A stretch of 64,000 nt of DNA from Actinomycetes bacterium (GTDB lineage: Bacteria > Actinomycetota > Actinomycetes > Nanopelagicales > Nanopelagicaceae). The notes beneath the pieces were generated by a model, which did no database searches, was not told where the DNA came from, and was given only the letters and a program-made list of their open reading frames with translations. Within the stretch, counting starts at the first letter, position 1; each line of letters begins with the position of its first letter. Below, one piece after another: positions 53,565-61,834 of the stretch. The stretch spans positions 1 through 64,000 of the forward strand of contig BJFY01000001.1 of assembly GCA_014190155.1 (NCBI GenBank). Direction: 5' to 3'. Both the position numbers and the translations under genes were made by a program.

Positions 53565-54218
53565 TTATTTCTTGGAGTTTGAAATTACCTTAAATAGTAG
53601 GACGCCAACGCCTGCGCCAATTATTTGGGCAGCGATGAATGCAAGAATTGAATTAGCTGAAATTCCGGCAGGTGAAGTTGTGAAAACTCGGCCGATAGTG
53701 ACGGCAGGATTAGCAAATGTTGAAGAAGCAGTAAAGAAGTAAGCCGCGAAGATCCAGAGCGGTACTAACTTTGCAACTGTTTTTGCGCTATCGCCAAATG
53801 CCATTACTACCCAAACTAGACCAGCAGTTGCGATGATTTCGCTTAGGAATAATTTAGAACCAAGGCGATCAACTGTAGATGTGGCAAGGTTTGGATCTGA
53901 GAACATTGCGTTAGCAAGGAATGCGCCAAAGATTGCACCAAAGATTTGAGTTGCGATGTAATTAAGGGCATCGAGCGGTTTGATTGCTCTTCGGATTAGA
54001 AAGCCAATAGTTACTGCAGGGTTGAAGTGCGAACCACTTGCTTCGGCACCTAGTCGAATAATTACTGAGAGCATTGCAGCGGCGGCAGCGCCATTTACAA
54101 ATAGCTGCATTAATGGTGAATCTGGCGCAAGGTTCTTTGCCATAAATCCGGTGCCTATGATGGTTGCGGCTAATAAAGCGGTTCCAACAAATTCCGATGC
54201 AAATTTCTGTGGTTTCAT
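53565..54218 (-). CDS. MIP-family channel, AqpS-like
   Basis: 217-residue aquaglyceroporin-like channel with six membrane segments and both NPA boxes (SHFNPAVTIGFL at about 65 and TFANPAVTIGRVF at about 168). Next to arsC it probably lets arsenite out down its gradient, as AqpS does in Sinorhizobium. No arsB, acr3 or arsR is in the window. GGAG (54227-54224) sits 5 bases before the ATG, with a 23-base inverted repeat immediately upstream. Confidence 0.88.
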   Translation of the reverse strand: MKPQKFASEFVGTALLAATIIGTGFMAKNLAPDSPLMQLFVNGAAAAAMLSVIIRLGAEASGSHFNPAVTIGFLIRRAIKPLDALNYIATQIFGAIFGAFLANAMFSDPNLATSTVDRLGSKLFLSEIIATAGLVWVVMAFGDSAKTVAKLVPLWIFAAYFFTASSTFANPAVTIGRVFTTSPAGISANSILAFIAAQIIGAGVGVLLFKVISNSKK

Positions 54219-54229
54219 TTATTCTCCAA

Positions 54230-54252
54230 TTCAAGTGGTGCTATTACTTGAA
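54230..54252. promoter_or_regulatory. Candidate operator upstream of the aquaporin-arsC unit
   Basis: Perfect inverted repeat TTCAAGT (54230-54236) / ACTTGAA (54246-54252) with a 9-base spacer, directly before the aquaporin ribosome-binding site. ArsR-type regulators use similar AT-rich TCAA/TTGA dyads, but no arsR is adjacent, so the regulator is unknown. Confidence 0.45.
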
Positions 54253-54310
54253 GGGTAGCAATCGATTAGTTGGAATCCCTTGATTTGAACTTGAACGTTT
54301 GGTTAATAAA

Positions 54311-54340
54311 AAACCCCTCATAACGAGCTATGAAGGGTTT
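54311..54340 (-). terminator. Intrinsic terminator after doxX
   Basis: AAACCCCTCATA (54311-54322) pairs with TATGAAGGGTTT (54329-54340) with one mismatch and a 6-base loop, followed on the minus strand by a T-rich run. It ends the doxX transcript before the aquaporin gene. Confidence 0.88.
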
Positions 54341-54354
54341 TTGTGAAGCTAGGT

Positions 54355-54768
54355 TTATAGCGAGAAGAATGCTCCAGTAATGGAAGCACCGATATCAGCA
54401 CCTGATCCAACTAGAACGAAGATAATTAGCGCTGCGCCAGCAAGTGCGAGATTTTTAAAGAATGAAATTGTTTCAGTCTGCTTTGCAGTTGCATCGTCAA
54501 TTGTCCAGAAGTTATGCATCATGAATGCGCTAACAAGGCAGAAGATAGCGATTAGAAGTGCACCAAGGTCTGCGTAGATACCAAGCGCGACATAAAGTCC
54601 TCCGACAAGGATCATTACTCCACTTAATGGAACCGCAATCTTTGCTGCTGGCACTTTCTTATATTGTGCGTAGCCAACCATTGCACTATTTTTTGTGAAG
54701 TGCATAAGGCCGGAATTAACGAAGATAAGCGCGAAAAGAATGCGGCCAATTATGAGGACGATATCCAT
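54355..54768 (-). CDS. DoxX family membrane protein
   Basis: 137 residues with four membrane segments; the first carries RILFALIFVNSGLMHFTK, typical of DoxX. The role is uncertain (oxidative-stress or electron-transfer complexes in relatives). It is a single gene with its own terminator. Confidence 0.88.
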   Translation of the reverse strand: MDIVLIIGRILFALIFVNSGLMHFTKNSAMVGYAQYKKVPAAKIAVPLSGVMILVGGLYVALGIYADLGALLIAIFCLVSAFMMHNFWTIDDATAKQTETISFFKNLALAGAALIIFVLVGSGADIGASITGAFFSL

Positions 54769-54884
54769 TGATTTCCTTTACGAAGCAGGGGAGTCCGAGC
54801 GGGCTCCGAGTACTCATGTATGGTATAGAATTTGGTTGAAATTTCAATTATTTTCTAGCCGAGTCGCGCTTAGGTTTTAACTAC

Positions 54885-54913
54885 TTGCCGCTGTCAGAGG
54901 CGTTCGCTAGAGT
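54885..54913 (+). promoter_or_regulatory. Leaderless promoter of the SOS mutagenesis operon
   Basis: TTGCCG (54885-54890) and TAGAGT (54908-54913) are separated by 17 bases. The expected start is at about 54920-54922, that is at the ATG of the DUF6504 gene, so translation should be leaderless. The LexA box overlaps the start point. Confidence 0.55.
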
Positions 54914-54915
54914 TC

Positions 54916-54927
54916 GAACAAATGTTC
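54916..54927. promoter_or_regulatory. Perfect LexA box overlapping the DUF6504 start codon
   Basis: GAACAAATGTTC, a perfect GAAC-N4-GTTC palindrome within the longer TCGAACAAATGTTCGA. The ATG of the DUF6504 gene (54922-54924) lies inside it. LexA here would block transcription initiation of the whole dnaE2 operon. Confidence 0.88.
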
Positions 54928-55239
54928 GAAAACGCCCTCAACCCAGAAATCGGCCCAGAAATCGTTCTATACGATGGCGAGCCGATCGAATTCACCTATC
55001 GCGGCCGCAGGTTTCGAATCCATGCGGTGCTCTCTAGTTGGCGCGAAGCTGGCGGTTGGTGGAACCGAGCTAGCGATGGAAATTACCGACCTGATGATGG
55101 TTCGCGTGCGCTCTGGCGAGTAGAGGCCGCTCCGATTGGGGCGCTCGCTACCTTTGAAATCGAACGTGATGAAGTTAGTGAAAAAACTGGCGAGCTCCGT
55201 TGGCGAATTCGACCAAGCTCGCGCGCTACCCGTAACTAA
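54922..55239 (+). CDS. DUF6504 family protein of the dnaE2 cassette
   Basis: 105 residues. The conserved body (FTYRGRRFRIHAVLSSWREA, WWNRASDG, RALWRVEA) matches DUF6504, a small protein that accompanies dnaE2/imuB in many actinobacteria and has no assigned function. It is the first gene of an SOS operon with dnaE2 and dinB. The only suitable ATG is inside the LexA box. Confidence 0.85.
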   Translation: MFENALNPEIGPEIVLYDGEPIEFTYRGRRFRIHAVLSSWREAGGWWNRASDGNYRPDDGSRALWRVEAAPIGALATFEIERDEVSEKTGELRWRIRPSSRATRN

Positions 55240-55245
55240 ATATTT

Positions 55246-58200
55246 ATGTTTACCCATCTTCACGTGGCTAGCGGCTATTCATTTAAATACGGCACTCACT
55301 TACCGGATGCAATTGTGGAGCGAGCTGCGCAATTTGAGATGAAGTCATTAGCGCTTACCGATCGCGATGGCTTAGCTGGCGCAATTAGATTTGTAGAGAG
55401 TTGTCAAAAGTACAACGTTAGCCCAATTCTGGGTGTTGATTTGAATTACAAAGTTGAAAACTCGCTATCACGGATAACTTTAATCGCTAAATCTGGCGGT
55501 GGTTGGTCATCGCTAGCTCGATTAGTAACTGCAATAAATACTTTTGATTCAGATAAGCCAGTTCTTACTTTAGATTTACTAAAAAAGTTTTCAATTTATG
55601 CTAAGGATGTACTTGCTTTACATGGAAGCAATTCTGCAATTTCGCAAGCTTTAATCCGAAGAAATCATAAAAAGGCGCTAGCGCTTTTTAATTCTGGAAG
55701 AGAGCTTTTTGCAGATCAAGCTATCGAATGTGTTTCGCACTTAGTTGCTGGCGATGGCCCTTACTCCACAACTCATGCTGGCCGAATGTTAGGTTTTGCT
55801 CGAGACCACGATCTACCCACGGTTATAAGCAATGCCGCTCGGATGTTAGAGCGAAGCGATGGACCGTTAGCCGATATTTTAGATTGTGCCCGTAATTTAA
55901 CACCGCTTCATGAAAGTAATGTAGAGCGAAAAAATGGTGAAGGTTTTCTTAAAAGCGAGAAAGATATGATTGCTATCGCAGATTTAATTTCAAGGGCAGC
56001 TGGCGAACGTAATTCCCGCCATTTACTTAGAGAAACCGCGGCTTGGGCAGAGCGTTCAATACTTTCACCAACGCTAGATATCGGGCTAGGTGCAATTCAT
56101 TTACCCGAGCATCATGTTGTCGGCGCAAAAGATGAAGTAGACATGGCAAAACAATTTCGAGAACGATGTCTTTCTGGCTTGAATTGGCGATATGGCACAT
56201 CTTCGTTATTAAAAAAAGCGGAGGCGCGACTTGAAGATGAGTTAACTACGGTTCGCACTCTTGGCTACGAGTCATACTTTTTAACCGTTGCTGACATAAC
56301 TGATACCGCTAGAGCGAGTGGAATTAGAGTTGCGGCGCGAGGAAGCGGTGCGGGTTCATTAATTTGTCATGTACTTGGAATTTCCGGCGTAGAGCCAATT
56401 GCACATGGCTTGTTGATGGAGCGATTCTGTTCACCACTTCGACGAGCTTTGCCAGATATTGATATCGATGTCGAATCCGCTCGCCGGTTAGAAATCTACA
56501 ATCAAGTCTTTAAAAAATATGGCGATCCAAATTGGCGCAAATCTGGAAACAGTTCAAGGTGTGCCACAGTTTCAATGGTTGATACTTATAGAGCGCGCCA
56601 TGCAATTCGTGATACTGCTGCAGCCCTTGGTTTGCCACCGATGGAGATAGATTTAATTGCGAAATCAATCCCACATGTGCGAGCAAGGAATATTTCACAA
56701 GCTTTAGATAATTTGCCAGAGTTAAAGAATTTAAATTTAAATACGCCGCTATTAAAAATGGCAATTGGATTAGCGGAACGACTTGATGGGCTACCTCGAA
56801 ATCTTTCGATGCATCCATGTGCAATTGTCTTATCTGATGGCGCTTTTTTAGATCGAGCGCCAATTCAAATAAATGCCAGTGGTTACCCAATGGTCCAATT
56901 TGATAAAGATGATGTAGAAGCAATTGGCTTATTGAAGTTGGATGTACTTGGAGTCCGGATGCAATCTTCGCTTTCGTATGCAGTTCAGGAAATTAAACGG
57001 AGTCAGGGGATAACGGTTGATTTAGATTCGATACCGTTAGATGACCAAAAGACATTTGAATTAATTCAATCGACAAAGACGCTAGGGCTATTCCAGATTG
57101 AAAGCCCGGGGCAGCGTGAACTAATTGGAAAGTTTGCACCGGAAACTTTTACCGACCTGATTATTGATATCTCACTCTTCCGTCCCGGACCAGTAAAGAG
57201 CGACATGATCAAGCCATTTCTAAATGCACGCCATGGTTGGAAAGCACCTCAGATATTTCACCCCGATTTGTATGAAGTTCTTCATGAGACTGAGGGTGTG
57301 GTGGTTTTTCATGAGCAAGTTATTCGAATAATTTCTACGCTGACTGGTATTTCATTCGCCGAAGCTGATGAGAAGCGGCGCGCACTTAGCTCTCCAGAAG
57401 GTCAGCAAGAAATTTGTGATTGGTTTTACTCCGCCGCGCTTTTGAGGGGTTACCAACTCCCAGTTGTTACTGAAATTTGGGAGGTGCTCCGCGCTTTCGC
57501 ATCCTTTGGATTTTGCAAAGCTCATGCTGCCGCTTTTGCGCTGCCGACCTATCAATCTGCTTGGCTAAAAACCCATTACCCCGCAGCTTTCTTGGCCGGA
57601 GTTTTAACCTATGACCCAGGCATGTATCCAAAGCGATTAATGATGGATGAAGTCAGACAACTTGGAATTGGAATTGGCGCGGTCGATGTAAATCGCTCAA
57701 CTCGAAATCATAAAGTAGAAATAATTGGAAATACTCAGTCGATTCGACTTGCGCTCCAAGATATATCGGGAATTAGCGATGGCGAAATCACTTCGATAGA
57801 AAGCGGCCAACCATATTTAGATCTTGCCGATTTTGTTAGAAGATCTGGAGCTAGCCAACCAATCTGCGAAGCTTTAGTTTTAATTGGTGGGTTTGATTCG
57901 TTACATAAAGGTCTAAATCGTCGTGACCTCTTGTTGCACATAAATGATCTCTACCGCTGGTCGCGATCTACCACTCGGTTAGGTGGCGGCCAACTAACTC
58001 TAGGTTTTATACCAGAACTTGAAGCTACTGGTTTGCCGAAAATGACCACACGCGAAAAAGTTAGTTACGAGCTAGACCACCTAGGGATGGATGTGTCACA
58101 TCATGTAATTGAATTTTATGCAGACTTTCTAAATAAAATTAGTGCAGTCAGGTCTAGCGAACTTTTATCCCAACGTTCTGATTCCAGCGTCTTAGTCGCT

Positions 58201-58473
58201 GGGATTAAAGTCGCGTTACAAACCCCGCCAGTTCGTTCCGGTCGTCGCGTTATCTTCTTAACTCTTAATGATGGATATGGATGTAGCGATATAACTTTCT
58301 TTGAAGATATGCAGAGCTCGTATGCCCAACTTTTATATGGCTCCTCACTATTCCTAGTCCGAGGAGTGATTCGCCGAACTGGGGCTCGCGGTATTTCACT
58401 CCGCGCAACTGGGGCGTGGGAACTATCAGCGGAATTCGAAAAATGGCGTAACCTCACAGTTTGTGAGCGGTGA
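55246..58473 (+). CDS. dnaE2: Error-prone DNA polymerase DnaE2
   Basis: C-family polymerase for damage-induced mutagenesis, 1075 residues. PHP domain at the N-terminus (FTHLHVASGYSF, ALTDRDGLAGAIRF), catalytic Asp pair in RALPDIDIDVES (about residue 405) and third Asp in LLKLDVLGVRMQSSL (about 565), then GVVVFHEQVIRI, FGFCKAHAAAFALPTYQSAWLK and a C-terminal OB fold. It has the shorter length and VFHEQV variant of DnaE2 rather than replicative DnaE1. It overlaps the dinB reading frame region at its 3' end. Confidence 0.94.
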   Translation: MFTHLHVASGYSFKYGTHLPDAIVERAAQFEMKSLALTDRDGLAGAIRFVESCQKYNVSPILGVDLNYKVENSLSRITLIAKSGGGWSSLARLVTAINTFDSDKPVLTLDLLKKFSIYAKDVLALHGSNSAISQALIRRNHKKALALFNSGRELFADQAIECVSHLVAGDGPYSTTHAGRMLGFARDHDLPTVISNAARMLERSDGPLADILDCARNLTPLHESNVERKNGEGFLKSEKDMIAIADLISRAAGERNSRHLLRETAAWAERSILSPTLDIGLGAIHLPEHHVVGAKDEVDMAKQFRERCLSGLNWRYGTSSLLKKAEARLEDELTTVRTLGYESYFLTVADITDTARASGIRVAARGSGAGSLICHVLGISGVEPIAHGLLMERFCSPLRRALPDIDIDVESARRLEIYNQVFKKYGDPNWRKSGNSSRCATVSMVDTYRARHAIRDTAAALGLPPMEIDLIAKSIPHVRARNISQALDNLPELKNLNLNTPLLKMAIGLAERLDGLPRNLSMHPCAIVLSDGAFLDRAPIQINASGYPMVQFDKDDVEAIGLLKLDVLGVRMQSSLSYAVQEIKRSQGITVDLDSIPLDDQKTFELIQSTKTLGLFQIESPGQRELIGKFAPETFTDLIIDISLFRPGPVKSDMIKPFLNARHGWKAPQIFHPDLYEVLHETEGVVVFHEQVIRIISTLTGISFAEADEKRRALSSPEGQQEICDWFYSAALLRGYQLPVVTEIWEVLRAFASFGFCKAHAAAFALPTYQSAWLKTHYPAAFLAGVLTYDPGMYPKRLMMDEVRQLGIGIGAVDVNRSTRNHKVEIIGNTQSIRLALQDISGISDGEITSIESGQPYLDLADFVRRSGASQPICEALVLIGGFDSLHKGLNRRDLLLHINDLYRWSRSTTRLGGGQLTLGFIPELEATGLPKMTTREKVSYELDHLGMDVSHHVIEFYADFLNKISAVRSSELLSQRSDSSVLVAGIKVALQTPPVRSGRRVIFLTLNDGYGCSDITFFEDMQSSYAQLLYGSSLFLVRGVIRRTGARGISLRATGAWELSAEFEKWRNLTVCER

Positions 58474-58474
58474 A

Positions 58475-59683
58475 ATGGAAAGTAACCAAGCGCTACCAAC
58501 AATCCTGCATGTTGATATGGATGCATTTTATGCATCAGTAGCTGAACTGGATAACCCGCAATATAAAGGTAAACCGCTAGTTGTTGGTGCTGGTGCTCGA
58601 AGCGTGGTGCTCTCTGCAAATTATGCAGCGCGCAAATTTGGTATCCGTGCCGCTATGCCAGTCGGAAGAGCGCAACGCATGGCGCCACACGCGATCTTTA
58701 TTGCACCTGATCATAAAAGGTATAGCGAGATATCTACCCGAATCATGGAGATCTTTAATAAATATACGCCTCTAGTAGAACCAATCTCACTCGATGAAGC
58801 ATTTCTTGATGTTAGTGGTTCTGAAAGATTATTTGGGAGTGGTCGTGAGATTGCGGTTGCAATTCGTAGTGATGTTGAGAGAGAAGAAGGTATTACTTGC
58901 TCAGTAGGTATTGCAACCTCAAAGTTTATTGCAAAGTTAGCTTCAAGTCGCTGCAAACCAAATGGCATGTTGGAGATTGCACATGACCGGGTACTTTCTT
59001 TTTTACATCCTTTACCAGTATCAGAAATTTGGGGAGTGGGCCCAAAAACTAATGAAGAGTTACTTAGATTGGGTTTAAGAAGCGTTGCTGATATTGCAAA
59101 TACGCCGAGGCAAACTTTAATTCGGGCGCTTGGTGAGGCAACTGGGTCATCACTTTTTGAATTAGCTTGGGGTAGAGATTATCGCGATGTAGTAGCAGAC
59201 GAACCTGAGAAAAGTATCAGCGCCGCTGAAACATTTGCTTATGATTTAGAAAATGAAGAAGAAATTCTCCGCGAATATTTGCGGCTCTGCGAAAAAGCAA
59301 CTTCTAGAATGCGCGCTCGAAATTTGCGCGCTAAAACTATTTCAATAAAAGTTAGGTTTGCTGATTTCAAAACTATTTCAAGATCGAAAACTTTTCCATT
59401 ACCCATAAGTGGAACCCAAGAAACATTTGCGGTTGTAAAACAACTTTACAGAGCCTTGGGAATTGGTGGCGCAAGGCTACGCTTGGTCGGAGTGAGTTTG
59501 GAGAATTTAGTAGAGAGCGAAGGCGCCGCGCACCAACCCCTGCTTGGCGAACGTGAAATTGGTTGGGCCGAGGCGGAAGCAGCGGTCGATAGGGCAATTG
59601 CACGCTTTGGTAGCGGTTCAATTAAACCGGCGCGATTGGTCGAAACCGAATCCACATCAATTTCTGAGCAAGAAAACGATTAA
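58475..59683 (+). CDS. dinB: DNA polymerase IV (Y family)
   Basis: Translesion polymerase, about 402 residues. Catalytic residues are intact: HVDMDAFYASVAEL and SLDEAFLDVSGS, followed by SVGIATSKFIAKLAS, and the little-finger domain. This distinguishes it from the inactive ImuB. The usual clamp-binding position reads HQPLLG, a weak match to QLxLF. ATG 58475 lies 1 base past the dnaE2 stop; a GTG at 58463 inside dnaE2 is the alternative. It shares the LexA-controlled operon. Confidence 0.94.
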   Translation: MESNQALPTILHVDMDAFYASVAELDNPQYKGKPLVVGAGARSVVLSANYAARKFGIRAAMPVGRAQRMAPHAIFIAPDHKRYSEISTRIMEIFNKYTPLVEPISLDEAFLDVSGSERLFGSGREIAVAIRSDVEREEGITCSVGIATSKFIAKLASSRCKPNGMLEIAHDRVLSFLHPLPVSEIWGVGPKTNEELLRLGLRSVADIANTPRQTLIRALGEATGSSLFELAWGRDYRDVVADEPEKSISAAETFAYDLENEEEILREYLRLCEKATSRMRARNLRAKTISIKVRFADFKTISRSKTFPLPISGTQETFAVVKQLYRALGIGGARLRLVGVSLENLVESEGAAHQPLLGEREIGWAEAEAAVDRAIARFGSGSIKPARLVETESTSISEQEND

Positions 59684-59724
59684 TTCGACTTTTACATAGC
59701 GTGCTACTGGACTATTGTGTGGCC

Positions 59725-60081
59725 ATGTCACTTTCCGATCACGAAAAGAAGCTACTTGCCGAAATGGAAGAAGCGCTCTCGGTTGATGACCCACGTCTAG
59801 TTTCAACGCTTACCGGTCGCGGTCGCACCCCACAGAAAAGTCGAATTCTGGTTGGAGCGGCAATCATGGGGCTAGGGCTAATTACGTTATTAGGCGGGCT
59901 AATTTCCCAGGCAATTCCCTTTGGAATTCTTGGTTTTATCGTTGCGCTCTCCGGGGTCGTGCTCGCGCTCTCGAATTTTTCTAAGCCAAAATTTGGCGCT
60001 AATTTCAAAGGGAAAAAAGCTAATCAGAGTGGTTGGAGCGCTCGCTTAGAAGAGCGTTGGGATCGCAGAAATTACGAATGA
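59725..60081 (+). CDS. DUF3040 family membrane protein
   Basis: 118 residues. The N-terminal MSLSDHEKKLLAEMEEAL is the DUF3040 signature, and two membrane helices follow (about 44-88), with a basic C-terminus. Members sit just upstream of mraZ in many actinobacteria, as here; function unknown. ATG 59725 fits the family start; a GTG at 59701 is less likely. Confidence 0.88.
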   Translation: MSLSDHEKKLLAEMEEALSVDDPRLVSTLTGRGRTPQKSRILVGAAIMGLGLITLLGGLISQAIPFGILGFIVALSGVVLALSNFSKPKFGANFKGKKANQSGWSARLEERWDRRNYE

Positions 60082-60100
60082 TTAGATAGTTCAAGCTAGA

Positions 60101-60134
60101 AAACCCGCCCATTGAAGTGTTGGCGGGTTTTTTT
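60101..60134 (+). terminator. Intrinsic terminator after the DUF3040 gene
   Basis: AAACCCGCC (60101-60109) pairs perfectly with GGCGGGTTT (60122-60130) and is followed by TTTT. It separates the DUF3040 transcript from the dcw operon. Confidence 0.92.
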
Positions 60135-60201
60135 ATGCCCAAATACTGGTGAGCGCCTAAGTAGCGCCTAGGGGAGCGATGGGGATGGCCGGGGTAATCA
60201 A

Positions 60202-60246
60202 TGGGGGCTGGTGGTTGAAAATGGGGGGAAAGGGAGTAAAGTGGTG
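60202..60246 (+). promoter_or_regulatory. MraZ box: TGG repeats with a 10-base period
   Basis: Five 5-base units start exactly 10 bases apart at 60202 (TGGGG), 60212 (TGGTT), 60222 (TGGGG), 60232 (GGGAG) and 60242 (TGGTG). MraZ binds TGGGN direct repeats separated by 5 bases, so this is the autoregulatory operator of the dcw cluster. More G-runs lie just upstream (60180, 60190). Confidence 0.75.
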
Positions 60247-60252
60247 AAATAA

Positions 60253-60270
60253 GCGAAACGGGGGTTTCGC
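60253..60270 (+). promoter_or_regulatory. Perfect 7-base hairpin between MraZ box and mraZ
   Basis: GCGAAAC (60253-60259) and GTTTCGC (60264-60270) flank a GGGG loop, 22 bases before the mraZ start. It may be an operator dyad or a leader hairpin; there is no T-run, so it is not a terminator. Confidence 0.5.
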
Positions 60271-60292
60271 AAGATCAAACGGGGAGGTTCAG

Positions 60293-60724
60293 ATGTTTCT
60301 TGGCACTCATGAACCTCGGTTAGATGAAAAAGGCCGTTTGATTCTGCCCGCAAAATTTCGCGATGAATTAGCTAGCGGATTAGTTATTACAAAAGGTCAA
60401 GAACGTTGTCTCTATGTATTTCCAGCTACTGAATTTCACACCATTACCGAACAACTACGACAGACGCCGCTAACTGCGAAATCTTCGCGCGATTACATGC
60501 GCGTGATGTTTGCCGGTGCCCACGATGAAATTCCAGATAAACAAGGTCGCGTAACCATTCCGTCTGGTTTACGCGACTACGCAGGTCTTGCAAAAGATTG
60601 CGTAGTAATCGGCGCAAACACTCGCGTTGAAATTTGGGATGCAAAATCTTGGAAAACATATCTTGCAGATCGCGAAAAGAATTTTGCAGAAGTTTCAGAG
60701 GAGGTATTTCCAGGACTCTTCTGA
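60293..60724 (+). CDS. mraZ: Transcriptional regulator MraZ
   Basis: 143 residues with two AbrB-like swapped-hairpin repeats ([16 protein letters not shown], about 11-26, and [16 protein letters not shown], about 83-98). It represses the division and cell-wall cluster in E. coli. GGGGAGG (60281-60287) lies 5 bases before the ATG. The first gene of the dcw operon here. Confidence 0.96.
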   Translation: MFLGTHEPRLDEKGRLILPAKFRDELASGLVITKGQERCLYVFPATEFHTITEQLRQTPLTAKSSRDYMRVMFAGAHDEIPDKQGRVTIPSGLRDYAGLAKDCVVIGANTRVEIWDAKSWKTYLADREKNFAEVSEEVFPGLF

Positions 60725-60735
60725 GTCTTAACGAA

Positions 60736-60834
60736 CTATCTATTTTGGCCACTGCCGACCTTTCGAAAACGGCGCCACTTCCCCGGTGCCGTTTACCCCC
60801 AGATCCGTCGGCCGGCAGTGACCAAAGTAGATAG
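60736..60834 (+). ncRNA. mraW RNA motif (structured leader of rsmH)
   Basis: A 99-base imperfect hairpin: CTATCTA (60736-60742) pairs with TAGATAG (60828-60834), then CACTGCCG with CGGCAGTG inside. An inner hairpin AAACGGCGCC / GGTGCCGTTT (60767-60776 / 60785-60794) carries the loop ACTTCCCC. Position between mraZ and rsmH and the CTTCCCC loop agree with the actinobacterial mraW RNA, a proposed cis-regulator of the peptidoglycan operon. Confidence 0.82.
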
Positions 60835-60889
60835 CAAATTGGAAATATAAAAAGTTATACCGAAGAGACATTTAGGGGAGGAGAAGTAG

Positions 60890-61834
60890 ATGCAAGTACA
60901 TAAATCAGTAATGCTAGAACGTTGCATCACTTTATTAACTCCAGCTATTGAAAGAAATACTAATCCAATCGTAGTTGATGCAACATTAGGTCTTGGTGGG
61001 CATTCGAAAGCAATACTTGAGAAATTTCCAGAAGTAAGAATTGTTGGCCTTGACCGTGATCAAAGTGCTTTACAAATTGCAAAAGAAAACTTGCAAGATT
61101 TTTCAGAGAGAATAACAATTATTCATGCAGTTTATAATGAGATTCCAGCAGTATTAGATACGTTAGGTTTTAAGAAAGTTGATGGAATTCTTTTTGATTT
61201 AGGAGTCTCTTCACTACAACTTGATCAGACAGATCGAGGTTTTTCTTATTCACAACCAGCCCCGTTAGATATGCGAATGGATCAATCAGAACCACTTTCA
61301 GCGGCAGTAATTATCAATACTTATTCCAAGGGTGAATTAATTCGAGTTTTGCGCAATTACGGGGAAGAGAAATTTGCTTCGAAGATTGCCGACAACATAA
61401 TTAAGGCTCGTAACAATGGCACGCTTAACAACACCAAAGATTTAGCAGAATTAGTTAAGACAAGTATTCCGGCCGCCACTAGACGTACTGGCGGTAATCC
61501 AGCTAAGCGCACATTCCAAGCACTTCGGATCGAAGTAAATAACGAATTGAAAGTGTTAGAAGCTGCAATTCCGGCAGGATTAGACCGCCTCGCTGTCGAC
61601 GGCCGCATGGTTGTAATGTCATTTCAGTCGCTCGAAGATCGAATTGTAAAACGGTTTTTTGCAGATGCAAGTGAATCTACATCGCCACGTGGGTTACCAG
61701 TTGAGATGGCTGAATTTGCTGCGAAATTTAGATTAGTGTTCCGTGGCAGCGAATCTGCAAGCGAAATAGAAATCGAAAATAACTCCAGAGCACAATCCGT
61801 CAAACTGCGGGCCATCGAACGGATTGCTGCATGA
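60890..61834 (+). CDS. rsmH: 16S rRNA (cytosine1402-N4)-methyltransferase RsmH
   Basis: Also called MraW. 314 residues: substrate opening HKSVMLERCITLLTP, SAM site VDATLGLGGHSKAIL, FDLGVSSLQLDQTDRGFSY, NPAKRTFQALRIEVNNEL, and SFQSLEDRIVKRFF. GGGGAGGAG precedes the ATG by 7 bases. The gene overlaps ftsL by 4 bases. Confidence 0.96.
   Translation: MQVHKSVMLERCITLLTPAIERNTNPIVVDATLGLGGHSKAILEKFPEVRIVGLDRDQSALQIAKENLQDFSERITIIHAVYNEIPAVLDTLGFKKVDGILFDLGVSSLQLDQTDRGFSYSQPAPLDMRMDQSEPLSAAVIINTYSKGELIRVLRNYGEEKFASKIADNIIKARNNGTLNNTKDLAELVKTSIPAATRRTGGNPAKRTFQALRIEVNNELKVLEAAIPAGLDRLAVDGRMVVMSFQSLEDRIVKRFFADASESTSPRGLPVEMAEFAAKFRLVFRGSESASEIEIENNSRAQSVKLRAIERIAA

Noticed and set aside
59701-59724. 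GTG start eight codons upstream of the DUF3040 gene
   Set aside because: The family signature begins at the ATG 59725, and the added residues are not conserved.
60180-60250. G-quadruplex interpretation of the G-rich strand
   Set aside because: G-runs are irregular in loop length, whereas the strict 10-base repeat before mraZ matches an MraZ box.
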